Positions 1 through 7,457 are shown, counted from the stretch's first letter. The stretch is 9,305 nucleotides of DNA from Thermoplasmata archaeon (GCA_021797025.1 JAKAAK010000117.1:1-9305); one strand, 5' to 3'. Notes: a model not told the origin generated them from the letters alone. Translations and numbers: made by a program.

Positions 1-124
1 TATATTCTTCATCTAGTTTATCATTCTATTAGGAAAAGTATCCACTGAGTTTATAGGATATAAAAATAGTCAAAAGAATCCAAATTTAAATAATGATGAG
101 TCCGCAACAGAAGATCTTGACGAA

Positions 125-895
125 TTGAAACAACGCAAACTTGATTTAGAAGAAGAATGTAATAAAATATCCCGTGAATTGACTAACTATGAGGAAAATT
201 ATGAAAGTATACCTGATGAAAAAAAGAAAATAGTAATCCCGCAGGAATCTATAGAAAATGAATATAAAAATCTTGGAGATACTATTGAGCAAATTAATAA
301 TAAACTTGATAAACTAGATGAAGAATATAAATTAAAATCAGTATTATTAAAAAATTATGAAACAATTGAAGAGCCTAAAACATCAATGAATTTGGATGAA
401 ATTAATAAGAGAATGAAAATAATTGATCAGATACTTAAAAAAATTGGCAATTACATAAATTTTGTAGATGGATTTACCAAACTTGATGCTAATTCGATTA
501 ACATTAATAATGAAGATAAGACAATGGCAGATAATATAGGTAGGTATATGGCTAGTATTTTAGGATACGTGTATCATAATCATCAGTCATATAGGATAAT
601 TAATATTGACTTTGCCAGTAAAGAGTATATTTTGGATGATAATGATAATACACATTTGTCCTTTAATTTTATAGGAAGGGGTACAAGTGCCTTAAATTCA
701 TTAATTGCGAAAATTGAGCAACCATTTAATGGAAAACAAAAAATTATACTTATAGATGAAATTGGCGATATGGATTCAGATAATAAAAAAACACTCTCAG
801 ACGCGTTAAAGAAACACAGTTCTGATAAAGATAGTATATTATCAATTCTTACTGAAAGAAGTGATAATGATAAAATAGAAATAAGGAGTTTATAA
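125..895 (+). CDS. SMC/ABC-type coiled-coil ATPase, C-terminal part (5' end unresolved)
   Basis: This is the C-terminal half of an ATPase of the SMC/Rad50/ABC type. Numbering from the TTG at 125, residues 1-110 are charged and heptad-like (coiled coil). An ABC-signature-like stretch (FIGRGTSALN, about 182-191) is followed by a Walker B/D-loop block (KIILIDEIGDMD, 206-217). A short segment ending SILTE (239-243) sits where the switch region is expected. No Walker A P-loop is present, and in this fold it lies far N-terminal, so the protein should begin upstream. The frame is open back to 17 without ATG, GTG or TTG, and stops at TAG 14-16. The TTG at 125 is the only conventional start and has no convincing Shine-Dalgarno site. 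Residues encoded by 17-50 are hydrophobic. The gene is therefore either split or mutated by the TAG, or misread. It leads a tight operon (1 nt to the next gene). The ATPase class is fairly secure; the biological role is unknown. Confidence 0.7.
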   Translation: MKQRKLDLEEECNKISRELTNYEENYESIPDEKKKIVIPQESIENEYKNLGDTIEQINNKLDKLDEEYKLKSVLLKNYETIEEPKTSMNLDEINKRMKIIDQILKKIGNYINFVDGFTKLDANSININNEDKTMADNIGRYMASILGYVYHNHQSYRIINIDFASKEYILDDNDNTHLSFNFIGRGTSALNSLIAKIEQPFNGKQKIILIDEIGDMDSDNKKTLSDALKKHSSDKDSILSILTERSDNDKIEIRSL

Positions 896-896
896 A

Positions 897-1817
897 GTGG
901 TAAAAATGGATATCAACAAAAACTTAGATACTGCCATAGATAAGTTATCCAAAATTTTTATGGATAAAGAAAATAATTTTAAGCTAAAGGGAGCTTCTAT
1001 CAATTTACTAAAGAAAAGCAATATTAACAGGAAAAAGGAATTTGAATCATATTCTTTTGACCCTGACAAAATAGGACTAAAACCTCTTGAAGTAAGCTTA
1101 TTAAAAGAAAACAGGCTTATTTCTAGAGATAACACTGAATTTACATTAACGTTTAAAGGTGTAGTAATGATTGAATATTCAATATCAACGAATAATACAC
1201 ATGTTAATAATTTTATGGAGGATTTAAATAAAAACTTTTTTGAAAACATAATACAAAAAACAACTAAACCCCTTGAAGGACAAGAAAAGGCAGTTATAAT
1301 AACTTTACTAGGTTTGGGATGTTTATCAAAGAAAACCGCTCTACCTTTAATATCAAGTAGGGATAAGGTGTATTCTAACGTTAACTATATAAGAGAATGT
1401 GTTGATAGTAGTATAGACTTTTTGAAAAGTATTGGATATGATGATAAAACTCTTGAGAATATATGGAACTTAAAAGTTATAGGTGAAGATCCAGTAGTTG
1501 CAAGGTTTAACAGGCTTAATGATATAAGATTGAAAATTAAAGGAGTAGTAAAAATGTCTAGTGGTAAATATTATTTGGATTTGATAATTAACGGGCAATT
1601 AAATACGGAAGCATTTGAAGAGCTTTTAGATAAACTATTTGATAAAAAACAATTAGATACTGCACAGAGGAAAGCATTAAACGAACTGCTCAATAAAATA
1701 GAAAATTATAATTTTAAAGTTGTTGCTAATTCAGCGAATCCTGATTTTGATCTTTTGCCGGTAAAATTTCAAATTCAAAATATTATTTTAAGTCATTATA
1801 ATAGGAGTGTTTATTAA
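897..1817 (+). CDS. Unrecognised operon protein with probable winged-helix segment
   Basis: I do not recognise the family of this 306-aa protein. Residues about 60-95 have the look of a winged helix: a helix ending LLKENRLISR followed by a two-strand wing (TEFTLTFKG). This suggests DNA binding or a protein-protein adaptor. The rest is mixed alpha/beta and charged, with no metal-binding Cys/His cluster, no P-loop, no signal peptide and no clear membrane segment. The GTG at 897 is chosen because GGAG at 884-887 sits 9 nt upstream and the gap to the previous stop is only 1 nt. An ATG at 906 is the alternative. Wedged between an SMC-like ATPase and a DNA methylase, it is probably a partner subunit of that complex (inference). 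It is very rich in Asn, Lys and Ile, like its neighbours. Confidence 0.75.
   Translation: MVKMDINKNLDTAIDKLSKIFMDKENNFKLKGASINLLKKSNINRKKEFESYSFDPDKIGLKPLEVSLLKENRLISRDNTEFTLTFKGVVMIEYSISTNNTHVNNFMEDLNKNFFENIIQKTTKPLEGQEKAVIITLLGLGCLSKKTALPLISSRDKVYSNVNYIRECVDSSIDFLKSIGYDDKTLENIWNLKVIGEDPVVARFNRLNDIRLKIKGVVKMSSGKYYLDLIINGQLNTEAFEELLDKLFDKKQLDTAQRKALNELLNKIENYNFKVVANSANPDFDLLPVKFQIQNIILSHYNRSVY
1804..1807 (+). promoter_or_regulatory. Shine-Dalgarno GGAG that fixes the methylase start
   Basis: GGAG lies 11 nt before the ATG at 1819. The in-frame GTG at 1807 would overlap this motif and leave no room for ribosome binding, so the ATG at 1819 is the better start. That start lies 1 nt after the TAA of the preceding gene. 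Confidence 0.6.
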
Positions 1818-1818
1818 T

Positions 1819-2679
1819 ATGAATTCTGATTATAGTTCTAGTATAATAAAAAATTACGGTTATAATTTATCACCACTAAGATATCCGGGAGGAAAAACGA
1901 AGGCCATAAAGTATTTACTCAATTATATCCCATCTACATTTGATGAATTTCGAGAACCTATGGTAGGTGGTGGTTCATTTTTCCTAAACTTAAAAAAAAG
2001 ATACCCGGATAAAAAAATATGGATCAACGATATAAATACTAATTTAATTGCTTTCTGGTTAACTTTGAGGGATCGGCCAACAGTTCTTGTTGACTCATTA
2101 CTAGAAATAAAGGAAAATTCAAAATGTGGAAAGGAACTTTATAAAAACTATAAACATATGAATACGGAGAATATGAGCATATTTGAAAAGGCCGTAAGAT
2201 TTTTTATTTTAAATAGAATATCATATTCTGGCCTTACAGAATATGGTGGTTACTCCCAACTCTCATATGAGAAACGATTTACTATTAATTCAATAGAAAA
2301 GTTAAAGAATATTTCTATACTTTTAAAAGATGTTACAATTACATCTAGGCCATATCAAACTCTCCTTAAAACAGATGATAGTCGCGTTTTTGTTTATTTA
2401 GATCCACCCTATCAAAATGTGAAATCTAGCAACTTGTATGGTCGAAATGGTAAAATGTTTGATCCTATGGAACTCGATTCTTTCTTAAAAAAGGTTGATT
2501 TTAAATGGCTTCTAACGTATGATGAATCCCCTCCGATTACAAATATTTATAGCGGATTAAATAATGAAATACATAAAACAGTGTTTACTGTCCAATATGG
2601 AACAAATTGCTCTAAAAAGAGTGAAGACAGAAAAGCTAAAAAGGGAACAGAATTATATATAACAAATTATAATATCTAG
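1819..2679 (+). CDS. D12-class (Dam-like) adenine-N6 DNA methyltransferase
   Basis: This is a full-length 286-aa SAM-dependent DNA methyltransferase of the D12/Dam family (alpha-group motif order). Motif X is RYPGGK (21-26). Motif I is EPMVGGGS (46-53), followed by the acidic NDIN (70-73). The helix with FFILNRISYSG (128-138) is typical of the family. The catalytic motif IV is DPPY (195-198), and the usual C-terminal ELYITNY follows (278-284). The region between motifs I and IV would carry target recognition. Family members methylate adenine N6, often in GATC, but the site cannot be read from sequence. No restriction endonuclease is visible next to it, so it is either an orphan methylase or the modification partner of the upstream ATPase and winged-helix genes, with which it is almost certainly co-transcribed. 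All key motifs are intact, so activity is expected. Confidence 0.93.
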   Translation: MNSDYSSSIIKNYGYNLSPLRYPGGKTKAIKYLLNYIPSTFDEFREPMVGGGSFFLNLKKRYPDKKIWINDINTNLIAFWLTLRDRPTVLVDSLLEIKENSKCGKELYKNYKHMNTENMSIFEKAVRFFILNRISYSGLTEYGGYSQLSYEKRFTINSIEKLKNISILLKDVTITSRPYQTLLKTDDSRVFVYLDPPYQNVKSSNLYGRNGKMFDPMELDSFLKKVDFKWLLTYDESPPITNIYSGLNNEIHKTVFTVQYGTNCSKKSEDRKAKKGTELYITNYNI

Positions 2680-2732
2680 AATCGAGTTCTTTGTATTATA
2701 ATTTTAACCATAATTACATTATGACAATGAGC

Positions 2733-2767
2733 AGGGGATACTGAAGCACTATTTTGGTTTATCCCCT
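2733..2767. repeat. Inverted repeat downstream of the methylase
   Basis: AGGGGATA (2733-2740) and TATCCCCT (2760-2767) form an 8-bp stem around a 19-nt loop, 54 nt after the methylase stop. There is no T-run after it, so a terminator role is weakly supported. It may be the end of an old mobile element. Confidence 0.45.
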
Positions 2768-3719
2768 ATAATTAGTATGTATCCAGATTTTAATATTTAA
2801 GTACGGGTACGTTGCTGACAAACACAATATCATAAGAAAATACTATCCGTCCACTTCCAAAGGCAATAGCGGAAAGTATAACAGATGCCATTGGGCAGCA
2901 ATATATGGCTAAAATTGGCATGCAATATCTAAAAAAATAAAGGTTCATCTCTGGGATTCAGATGTAAAAAATAGGTTTATTTCCATGATTTAAGACTATG
3001 ACTTAGTTTTAAGGTATAATTCTACTCTTAAGAGCACTTCAATTAAATTTTGGTAATTCTGGCGCATTTTGTTCTATGAATTTAATATAAATATCTTTAT
3101 GTGAAAATATGATTTTCATTTCCATGGATACAGATAAAGAATGCATTATGGTCTTCGGATTAAATTATTTAGTTTGGGAAAGATTTTCTTTTATGAGCAA
3201 CTAAAAAGTAACCGTGGGTATATAAAGAAAATCACGACATTTTGGGCATAGAGTTTTCGGACACTAATTTAGTAACATCAGATGCGGTGGTTTGCCTCTT
3301 AAATATGATATAAGGTCTTATTTTCTATTTCTAATCTTTCCATGCTATAACCTGTTTTCCCTCTAATCCTTTATTTACACATCGTGTATTCTTTCATGCG
3401 TATCTATTCCTATGGATAATATTTATATTTCCTCCACCCATACATATACAGGGATTAAATATTCAGGTTCATCGGACTTCCATGTTGGTTCTTATGAAGT
3501 GAGTGGCATTAAAATCTAGTTTCTTTGTGGGTTACCCAAGTTCCATGACATCTAAAATGGATAACATCTCACTATTCAATAGGAAACTTGATAAATACGG
3601 ATTTCTCGGCTTTTATTCTTTTTGCTTACCGACACAAAAATGTGGTGACCCAATATTTGTTAAGCAGACACTTATAACTTTCCAATGGAAAGAGAATGTC
3701 CATTAGCAATGACAAATCA

Positions 3720-3767
3720 GGGGAGTTCGAATTAATAGTACATAAATAAAGTATAGTTTAACTCCCC
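3720..3767. repeat. Inverted repeat GGGGAGTT/AACTCCCC
   Basis: This is a perfect 8-bp stem (3720-3727 with 3760-3767) with a 32-nt AT-rich loop. It lies about 10 nt before the recognisable transposase relic. Like the repeat at 2733 it begins with CAGGGGA on the + strand, so the two may be related ends. Confidence 0.4.
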
Positions 3768-3777
3768 CTAGCTATAC

Positions 3778-4244
3778 ATCTGGTCAAATCCTTATTGATT
3801 CTTAGTATAGGTTATTTCTCTATAGTATTCAGATATATTAAAAGGTTTCCTGTTATATACGGAAATAAAGCCATGGCTTGCCAATGGAGACACTGTAAAT
3901 ATTATTATCCTCTAAAGCTCGGATAAGAAAATGACGAAATTCTTAGCATCTGATTAGCTGGATGGTGAAGGCCTTATAAGAGCATGGAATTATAGATGAC
4001 CAGTAGAAAAATTCCATAAATATGTGAAGGATTTGGGTATGGTGAAGTACCAGACAAGGGCGATTGAAGAATTGCTTACACACGCGAGTATTAATGCCCT
4101 TCTATATCATTACCGTATACCATGATAAAGAAACCTATGAATATTTTTAATAAAGTCTTAAACGCCATAGGTGGATATTCCGGCGCAATAAATGAGATTT
4201 TGTTTTTCAAGAGGAATTATAATTCAAGGTTATTTTCAGTATAA
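3778..4244 (+). pseudogene. Decayed DDE transposase, C-terminal remnant (IS4-superfamily-like)
   Basis: Reading one frame from 3778, the translation keeps the layout of a DDE transposase C-terminus. A segment with KPWLANGDTVNIII is followed by MTKFLASD. Then comes the hallmark WNYR-PVEKFHKYVKDLGM (about 3982-4041), where the Glu of PVEKFHK matches the catalytic E. VKYQTRAIEELLTH and NALLYHYRIP follow. In-frame stops interrupt it at 3793, 3808, 3823, 3913, 3955 and 3997 (TGA exactly where WPVE would need TGG). After a further frameshift between about 4116 and 4137, the tail MNIFNKVLNAIGGYSGAIN runs to a TAA at 4242-4244. The N-terminal two-thirds with the two Asp residues is not recognisable. 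The exact IS family cannot be fixed: the RWxxE-FxKxxK-LGxxxYQxR pattern is shared by IS4, IS701 and ISH3 types. The element is dead and old. Confidence 0.7.
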
Positions 4245-4274
4245 GCACTATAGATAATATCAACTTACTGGAAA

Positions 4275-4310
4275 AATGTAAAAGCATTGAGGTCAGTCAA
4301 ATTTTACATT
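4275..4310 (-). terminator. Possible terminator hairpin overlapping the amidohydrolase stop
   Basis: TTTTACATT (4302-4310) and AATGTAAAA (4275-4283) are perfect inverted repeats (9 bp, 18-nt loop) flanking the amidohydrolase TGA at 4295-4293. On the - strand the second arm leads into TTTTACATTTTTCC, a T-rich stretch of the kind that ends archaeal transcripts. The stem is AT-rich and therefore weak. Confidence 0.35.
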
Positions 4311-5711
4311 CTCGGAATCATATATCTTTTTGCCACCAATGAATGTAGCTTTGACTTTAATATCTTTGATCTCCCCTTTCAAGTTTTTCGTAGGATCTCT
4401 ATTCAGTACAACAAAGTCTGCATCATATCCTAGATCTAATTTCCCTTTTATGCCTTCCATTCCCAAACAGTATGCGCTTCCTTCAGTGTAGCACTTTATT
4501 GCTTCTTCTACAGAAATTCTCTGGTTGTGGAAAGAACTATTTACTGCATAATGAATACCATATAAAGGTCCAATAGGCATTGTATCAGAACCAAATGCTA
4601 GCTTTATACCACGATCTAAGAATTCTCTATACATATTATTTTTTTGCAGATATTCTTTGCCTAGCCTATTTTCATACATTCCACCTTCTTTTGCCCATTC
4701 CAAGAAATTTGGTTGCGAAGATACGATAATCGAATCGTTCATCATATCAAGAATACCGTCGTCTATTATTTCAAAGTGTTCTATAGAATTTCTCCTACTT
4801 CCAGAATTTTTACTGAATACCATAACTGCGGTTCTAACAGCGTTTTCCCCTATAGCATGAACTGCGATGGAATGATTTCTAGACCATATATCCTTACAGA
4901 ATTTTTCAAATACGGGCTTATTTTTTAAAAGATTCTTTTTGTTCCATCCTTTATGCGCGGCGGTATAGGCACCAATTGACCCGTCTAGAAAAGTTTTTAC
5001 TCCCCAGTCTTCATGAACAGATCTCCCAAAATTGCCAAAAAGTTCATTATCGTAGATCATTTTCTTGATAAGAATGGGTTGATTGATTTTAATGTATGTC
5101 GAATAAGTGGGAGCATCCACATTATCTCTCAATGCAGTTATTCCGACCTTAATTGCTTCCTGCATCCCAAGTTTTAGTGCTTTTTCTCTTTCATTATTAT
5201 CTGGATAGACAACTGGGGTAAGCAGTCTCAGTTCACTTTCTTTTAATATGCCATCCTTCGAATCTTCCTTATCAACAGTTTTCAAAGCAGAAGAATTAAG
5301 AGTGACCATGTGCCCATCCCTTCTATATGCAATTATAGGCTTGCTTGTAAAGTCTAGATCTGACCTATTTAGGAAAGTCCCATTCTTCCATAGGGATTCA
5401 TCCCATCTGTAAGCTACAAGGATTTTTGTGCTCTTGCGAGAGTCAATATTTTTCTTCAGTAAGTCAATTGCATCTTCCTTACTTGTTGTATTGAAGAGCG
5501 ATGTTCTCAGCTTCTCAAGACCAAGATTTAAAAGATGGGTATGTGTGTCAATGAAGCCCGGAGCCACGAATGCCCCATTCAGGTCAATATTCAGAACGGA
5601 TCTTTCGAGTATTTCCTTCTCAATTAACACTATTTTGCCTTTTTTTATCCCAATTTCAGCTTCATCCTCTTTTCCGAATATACTACAGTTTGAAATTTTA
5701 AGGTCAAGCAT
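4293..5711 (-). CDS. YtcJ-like metal-dependent amidohydrolase
   Basis: This 472-aa protein has the length and motif order of the amidohydrolase-3 (YtcJ/NfdA) family of TIM-barrel metal hydrolases. A small N-terminal beta domain is followed by PGFIDTHTH (51-59, metal ligands H57 and H59). RRDGH follows (130-134), then GVKTFLDGSIGAYT (237-250, K239 at the family's conserved lysine), VHAIGENA (284-291, H285), IEHFE (310-314, H312) and FGSDTMP (373-379, D376). The closing GKLDLGYDADFVVL (423-436) returns to the beta domain. All expected ligands are present, so it should be active. Relatives hydrolyse amide, N-formyl or N-acyl bonds, but the substrate is not readable here. There is no signal peptide, so it is cytoplasmic. 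It lies 21 nt after the permease stop and is probably co-transcribed, which suggests it acts on what the permease imports. The ATG start is supported by AAAGGTG just upstream. Confidence 0.92.
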   Translation of the reverse strand: MLDLKISNCSIFGKEDEAEIGIKKGKIVLIEKEILERSVLNIDLNGAFVAPGFIDTHTHLLNLGLEKLRTSLFNTTSKEDAIDLLKKNIDSRKSTKILVAYRWDESLWKNGTFLNRSDLDFTSKPIIAYRRDGHMVTLNSSALKTVDKEDSKDGILKESELRLLTPVVYPDNNEREKALKLGMQEAIKVGITALRDNVDAPTYSTYIKINQPILIKKMIYDNELFGNFGRSVHEDWGVKTFLDGSIGAYTAAHKGWNKKNLLKNKPVFEKFCKDIWSRNHSIAVHAIGENAVRTAVMVFSKNSGSRRNSIEHFEIIDDGILDMMNDSIIVSSQPNFLEWAKEGGMYENRLGKEYLQKNNMYREFLDRGIKLAFGSDTMPIGPLYGIHYAVNSSFHNQRISVEEAIKCYTEGSAYCLGMEGIKGKLDLGYDADFVVLNRDPTKNLKGEIKDIKVKATFIGGKKIYDSENVKFD

Positions 5712-5716
5712 AACAA

Positions 5717-5723
5717 CACCTTT
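5717..5723 (-). promoter_or_regulatory. Shine-Dalgarno of the amidohydrolase gene
   Basis: AAAGGTG on the - strand ends 5 nt before the ATG and lies in the 21-nt gap after the permease stop. The internal gene has a ribosome site while the first gene of the operon has none. That is the usual pattern where operon-leading genes are leaderless. Confidence 0.6.
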
Positions 5724-5732
5724 GATATTATT

Positions 5733-7163
5733 TTAAACAGTTTCCTCATCAAACACTATGGATTTTAACTTTGTTCGTCTTATGAATATTATAATTATAG
5801 AGATAATAATCCACCCCAGGAATATGATTGGTGCAACTAAGAAAGGCATGGTGATACCAAGAAGCGAGTAATAGTAGGCAACAGCCATAAGAATTGTGGT
5901 TATAGTGGGTATAATCAGCCAAGTTAGTATATGTTTATTTCTTAATTTTGTTGCTTTTGTAACAGACAATGATGTGTTGCTCAAAATGTGTATGAGCAAA
6001 GTAGATAGTGTTGCAATAGTTCCAAAGATTACCCATGCATAGTAAATTCCAGTATAGAAGCCGTATTTTAAGTAAAATATTGAACCCATAGTAACTGCAA
6101 CCAGTATTGTTACAATATACGTGACATTTATTGCCGTCACAGGGGTCCCATGGTTGTTGACTTTGGAAAGCTTGGTAGATACCAATCCATCTCTTGACAG
6201 GGCGAAAAATACCCTCGAAAGTGGGGTTCCCATTCCAACTACTGTCCCGTATGTGGATAAGAATGTGTTAATAAGTATAAATGTGACTGCCCCAGCTATT
6301 CCAACAAATCTTCTGGTTACAATGAGACCAGGGATAACTTGCTGAGCGAAAGTCTGTATACTTGGAATACCATATCCAACCACCATAGCGTATGAGCCCA
6401 AAATGAAAACGGCGCCTGCCATAATAATGACTACAATAATGGCTTTTCCTATGGTTTTCCTTGGCGCTCTAGCTTCTTCGCCCATAGGTACTATAGAGCC
6501 ATATCCTGCAAACGCTAAATAACCACCAACTATGAATCCAAGAAAAACTCCTGTCCATCCTCCTGTAGCCACACTAGGAACAAAAGTAGACACAGTATTG
6601 TCAGGTGCTAGGGGGATAATGATAAGTGAGAGTATTATAACAAATGCTACTTGTATTCCACCAAGTATAAGTGCAAGTTTCAGAGAAGGTCTTACTCCTT
6701 TCACCATCATAATGTAGGAGAGAACTACCATGCTCCCGATCCAGACGATACCTGTCCATATTGGTAAAGAAGTACCAAATGCGTAATTTAAGGATTTTGA
6801 AAATCCCCACATTACTAGTAATAATTCTAAACCGAGATTTGCAGTTTGGTACAATAGATACTGAAGTCCAGTGAATTTGCCCATTAGTGGGCCCATGCCA
6901 TATTCTACATATGCATAGTAGCCTCCGGCATGCGCAACTATTCCCGAGAACTGGTATATTGTGTTCGCGGCCATAAACACTGCTAGAAATGATATTACCA
7001 TAACCAGTGGTGCAACTTGGAGAGAGAATGAAACAATACTTATTATCAACCCAGCAAGGATGGTTATAGGGGTAATCTGCCCCAGCCCTTGAAAAACTAA
7101 TTCCCATGTCCCAACAGAATCACTAGCCAATGCGTTTCCTGTTAAATTCTCCCGCTGCTGCAT
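5733..7163 (-). CDS. APC-superfamily amino-acid-type permease
   Basis: This 476-aa polytopic membrane protein has about 12 hydrophobic segments and belongs to the amino acid-polyamine-organocation superfamily. TM1 begins around residues 25-45. A conserved Gly/Tyr motif (HAGGYYAYVEYGMGP, 78-92) lies at TM3. The loop after TM6 carries GEEARAPRKTIGKAI, the classic APC signature, and FALSRDGLVS with a nearby HGTPV follows TM8. A short, polar, positively ending C-terminus (RRTKLKS) is likely cytoplasmic. It should be a proton- or cation-coupled importer of an amino acid or amine at the cytoplasmic membrane; specificity is not visible. It is the promoter-proximal gene of a pair with the amidohydrolase. 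The ATG at 7163 is placed about 24 nt after a TATA box with no Shine-Dalgarno site, so the mRNA is probably leaderless. It is less AT-rich in codon choice than the methylase operon. Confidence 0.93.
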   Translation of the reverse strand: MQQRENLTGNALASDSVGTWELVFQGLGQITPITILAGLIISIVSFSLQVAPLVMVISFLAVFMAANTIYQFSGIVAHAGGYYAYVEYGMGPLMGKFTGLQYLLYQTANLGLELLLVMWGFSKSLNYAFGTSLPIWTGIVWIGSMVVLSYIMMVKGVRPSLKLALILGGIQVAFVIILSLIIIPLAPDNTVSTFVPSVATGGWTGVFLGFIVGGYLAFAGYGSIVPMGEEARAPRKTIGKAIIVVIIMAGAVFILGSYAMVVGYGIPSIQTFAQQVIPGLIVTRRFVGIAGAVTFILINTFLSTYGTVVGMGTPLSRVFFALSRDGLVSTKLSKVNNHGTPVTAINVTYIVTILVAVTMGSIFYLKYGFYTGIYYAWVIFGTIATLSTLLIHILSNTSLSVTKATKLRNKHILTWLIIPTITTILMAVAYYYSLLGITMPFLVAPIIFLGWIIISIIIIFIRRTKLKSIVFDEETV

Positions 7164-7180
7164 TAAAAATATAACATAAA

Positions 7181-7193
7181 CTTATATATAAAA
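7181..7193 (-). promoter_or_regulatory. TATA-box promoter of the permease-amidohydrolase operon
   Basis: On the - strand TTTATATATAAG is centred about 24 nt upstream of the permease ATG. Archaeal TATA boxes lie about 25 nt before the transcription start, so transcription would begin at or within a few bases of the ATG (a leaderless transcript). No Shine-Dalgarno motif lies between, which agrees. Confidence 0.65.
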
Positions 7194-7278
7194 TTTGTTT
7201 ATACAAGAGACTCTGCCCATGTTTTATCACATAATTTAATTTCTTTGTTAGACCGTATAGTTGTATTTGTTAAAAGTG

Positions 7279-7295
7279 TACTATATTAATTTTAC
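7279..7295. repeat. 17-bp direct repeat, copy 1
   Basis: TACTATATTAATTTTAC is identical to 7412-7428. Each copy is followed by similar sequence once the IS903-like element is removed, so the 17-mer marks the outer edge of each IS110 3' end, or its target flank. Confidence 0.7.
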
Positions 7296-7411
7296 ATTTT
7301 CGTTAAAATATCATAATTTCAATAGCTTACGCTAATGTACTTCAAAATTACCTTTTTTTAATTTATTTTATTGAAAGGATCTACAAAATCCTTATTATTC
7401 TTCAATAAGTA
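7279..7411 (-). mobile_element. Truncated 3' end of an IS110-family element (copy A)
   Basis: On the - strand this encodes the last residues of an IS110-type transposase (LLKNNKDFVDPFNKIN, then TAA), followed by a noncoding tail. It aligns with the end of the larger copy at the right of the window (VLKNNKDFEDPLDNIN). Similarity continues through the noncoding tail: ATATCATAATTT, a TAGC-TTAC-GCTA hairpin and AAATTAC are shared. It ends in the same 17-mer (7279-7295) that starts the next copy at 7412. Only the C-terminal scrap remains, so it is inactive. It separates the permease promoter from the nested elements to its right. Confidence 0.75.
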
Positions 7412-7428
7412 TACTATATTAATTTTAC
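7412..7428. repeat. 17-bp direct repeat, copy 2
   Basis: This is identical to 7279-7295. It runs straight into TTTTTAGTT, the target site of the IS903-like element, and resumes as IS110 copy B at 8490. Confidence 0.7.
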
Positions 7429-7437
7429 TTTTTAGTT
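7429..7437. repeat. Target-site duplication, left copy
   Basis: TTTTTAGTT directly precedes the left terminal repeat and is identical to 8481-8489. Confidence 0.88.
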
Positions 7438-7457
7438 TAGTGTGTTGCATAATTCAT
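7438..7457 (+). repeat. Left terminal inverted repeat of the IS903-like element
   Basis: TAGTGTGTTGCATAATTCAT matches the reverse complement of 8461-8480 at 18 of 20 positions (differences at repeat positions 11 and 18). Confidence 0.9.

Larger units (their letters stand above)
2680..3777. other. Gene-less decayed region (transposon graveyard)
   Basis: There is no intact gene here. Several short protein-like stretches remain. On +, 2842-2937 reads PLPKAIAESITDAIGQQYM before a stop. On -, 3491-3378 reads 38 codons including YLIPVYVWVEEI and ILSIGIDTHERIHDV with one TAA between them. The second piece recalls the start of IS110-type transposases (IGIDxH), and a Lys-Gly-rich continuation lies one frame away. 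On +, 3406-3517 is also open (GIKYSGSSDFHVGSYEVSG) and is in the same frame as the transposase relic further right, so strand assignment is ambiguous. A 67-codon frame at 3503-3706 has no family features. The likely reading is two or more insertion-sequence remnants mutated beyond recognition. Confidence 0.5.

Noticed and set aside
14..16. TAG read as pyrrolysine
   Set aside because: Nothing in the window suggests a methanogen or a Pyl system, and a hydrophobic stretch is not a Pyl context. Mutation, a split gene or an error is simpler.
3378..3430. Endonuclease III-like motif (IDTHxxR)
   Set aside because: The match is limited to a few residues; the helix-hairpin-helix and Fe-S cysteines of that family are absent nearby.
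3503..3706. 67-codon open frame on +
   Set aside because: It has no Shine-Dalgarno site, no family features, and lies in a region full of broken fragments in other frames. It is probably chance or a fossil piece.
6601..7107. 168-codon open frame on - overlapping the permease
   Set aside because: It is a shifted-frame shadow of the permease: Cys/Trp-rich, with no domain logic and no start signal.
7279..7428. The 17-bp direct repeats as a target duplication of a 116-bp mini-element
   Set aside because: Sequence after each 17-mer is also homologous once the IS903-like element is removed, so the 17-mer belongs to a tandem pair of IS110 ends rather than flanking a small insertion.
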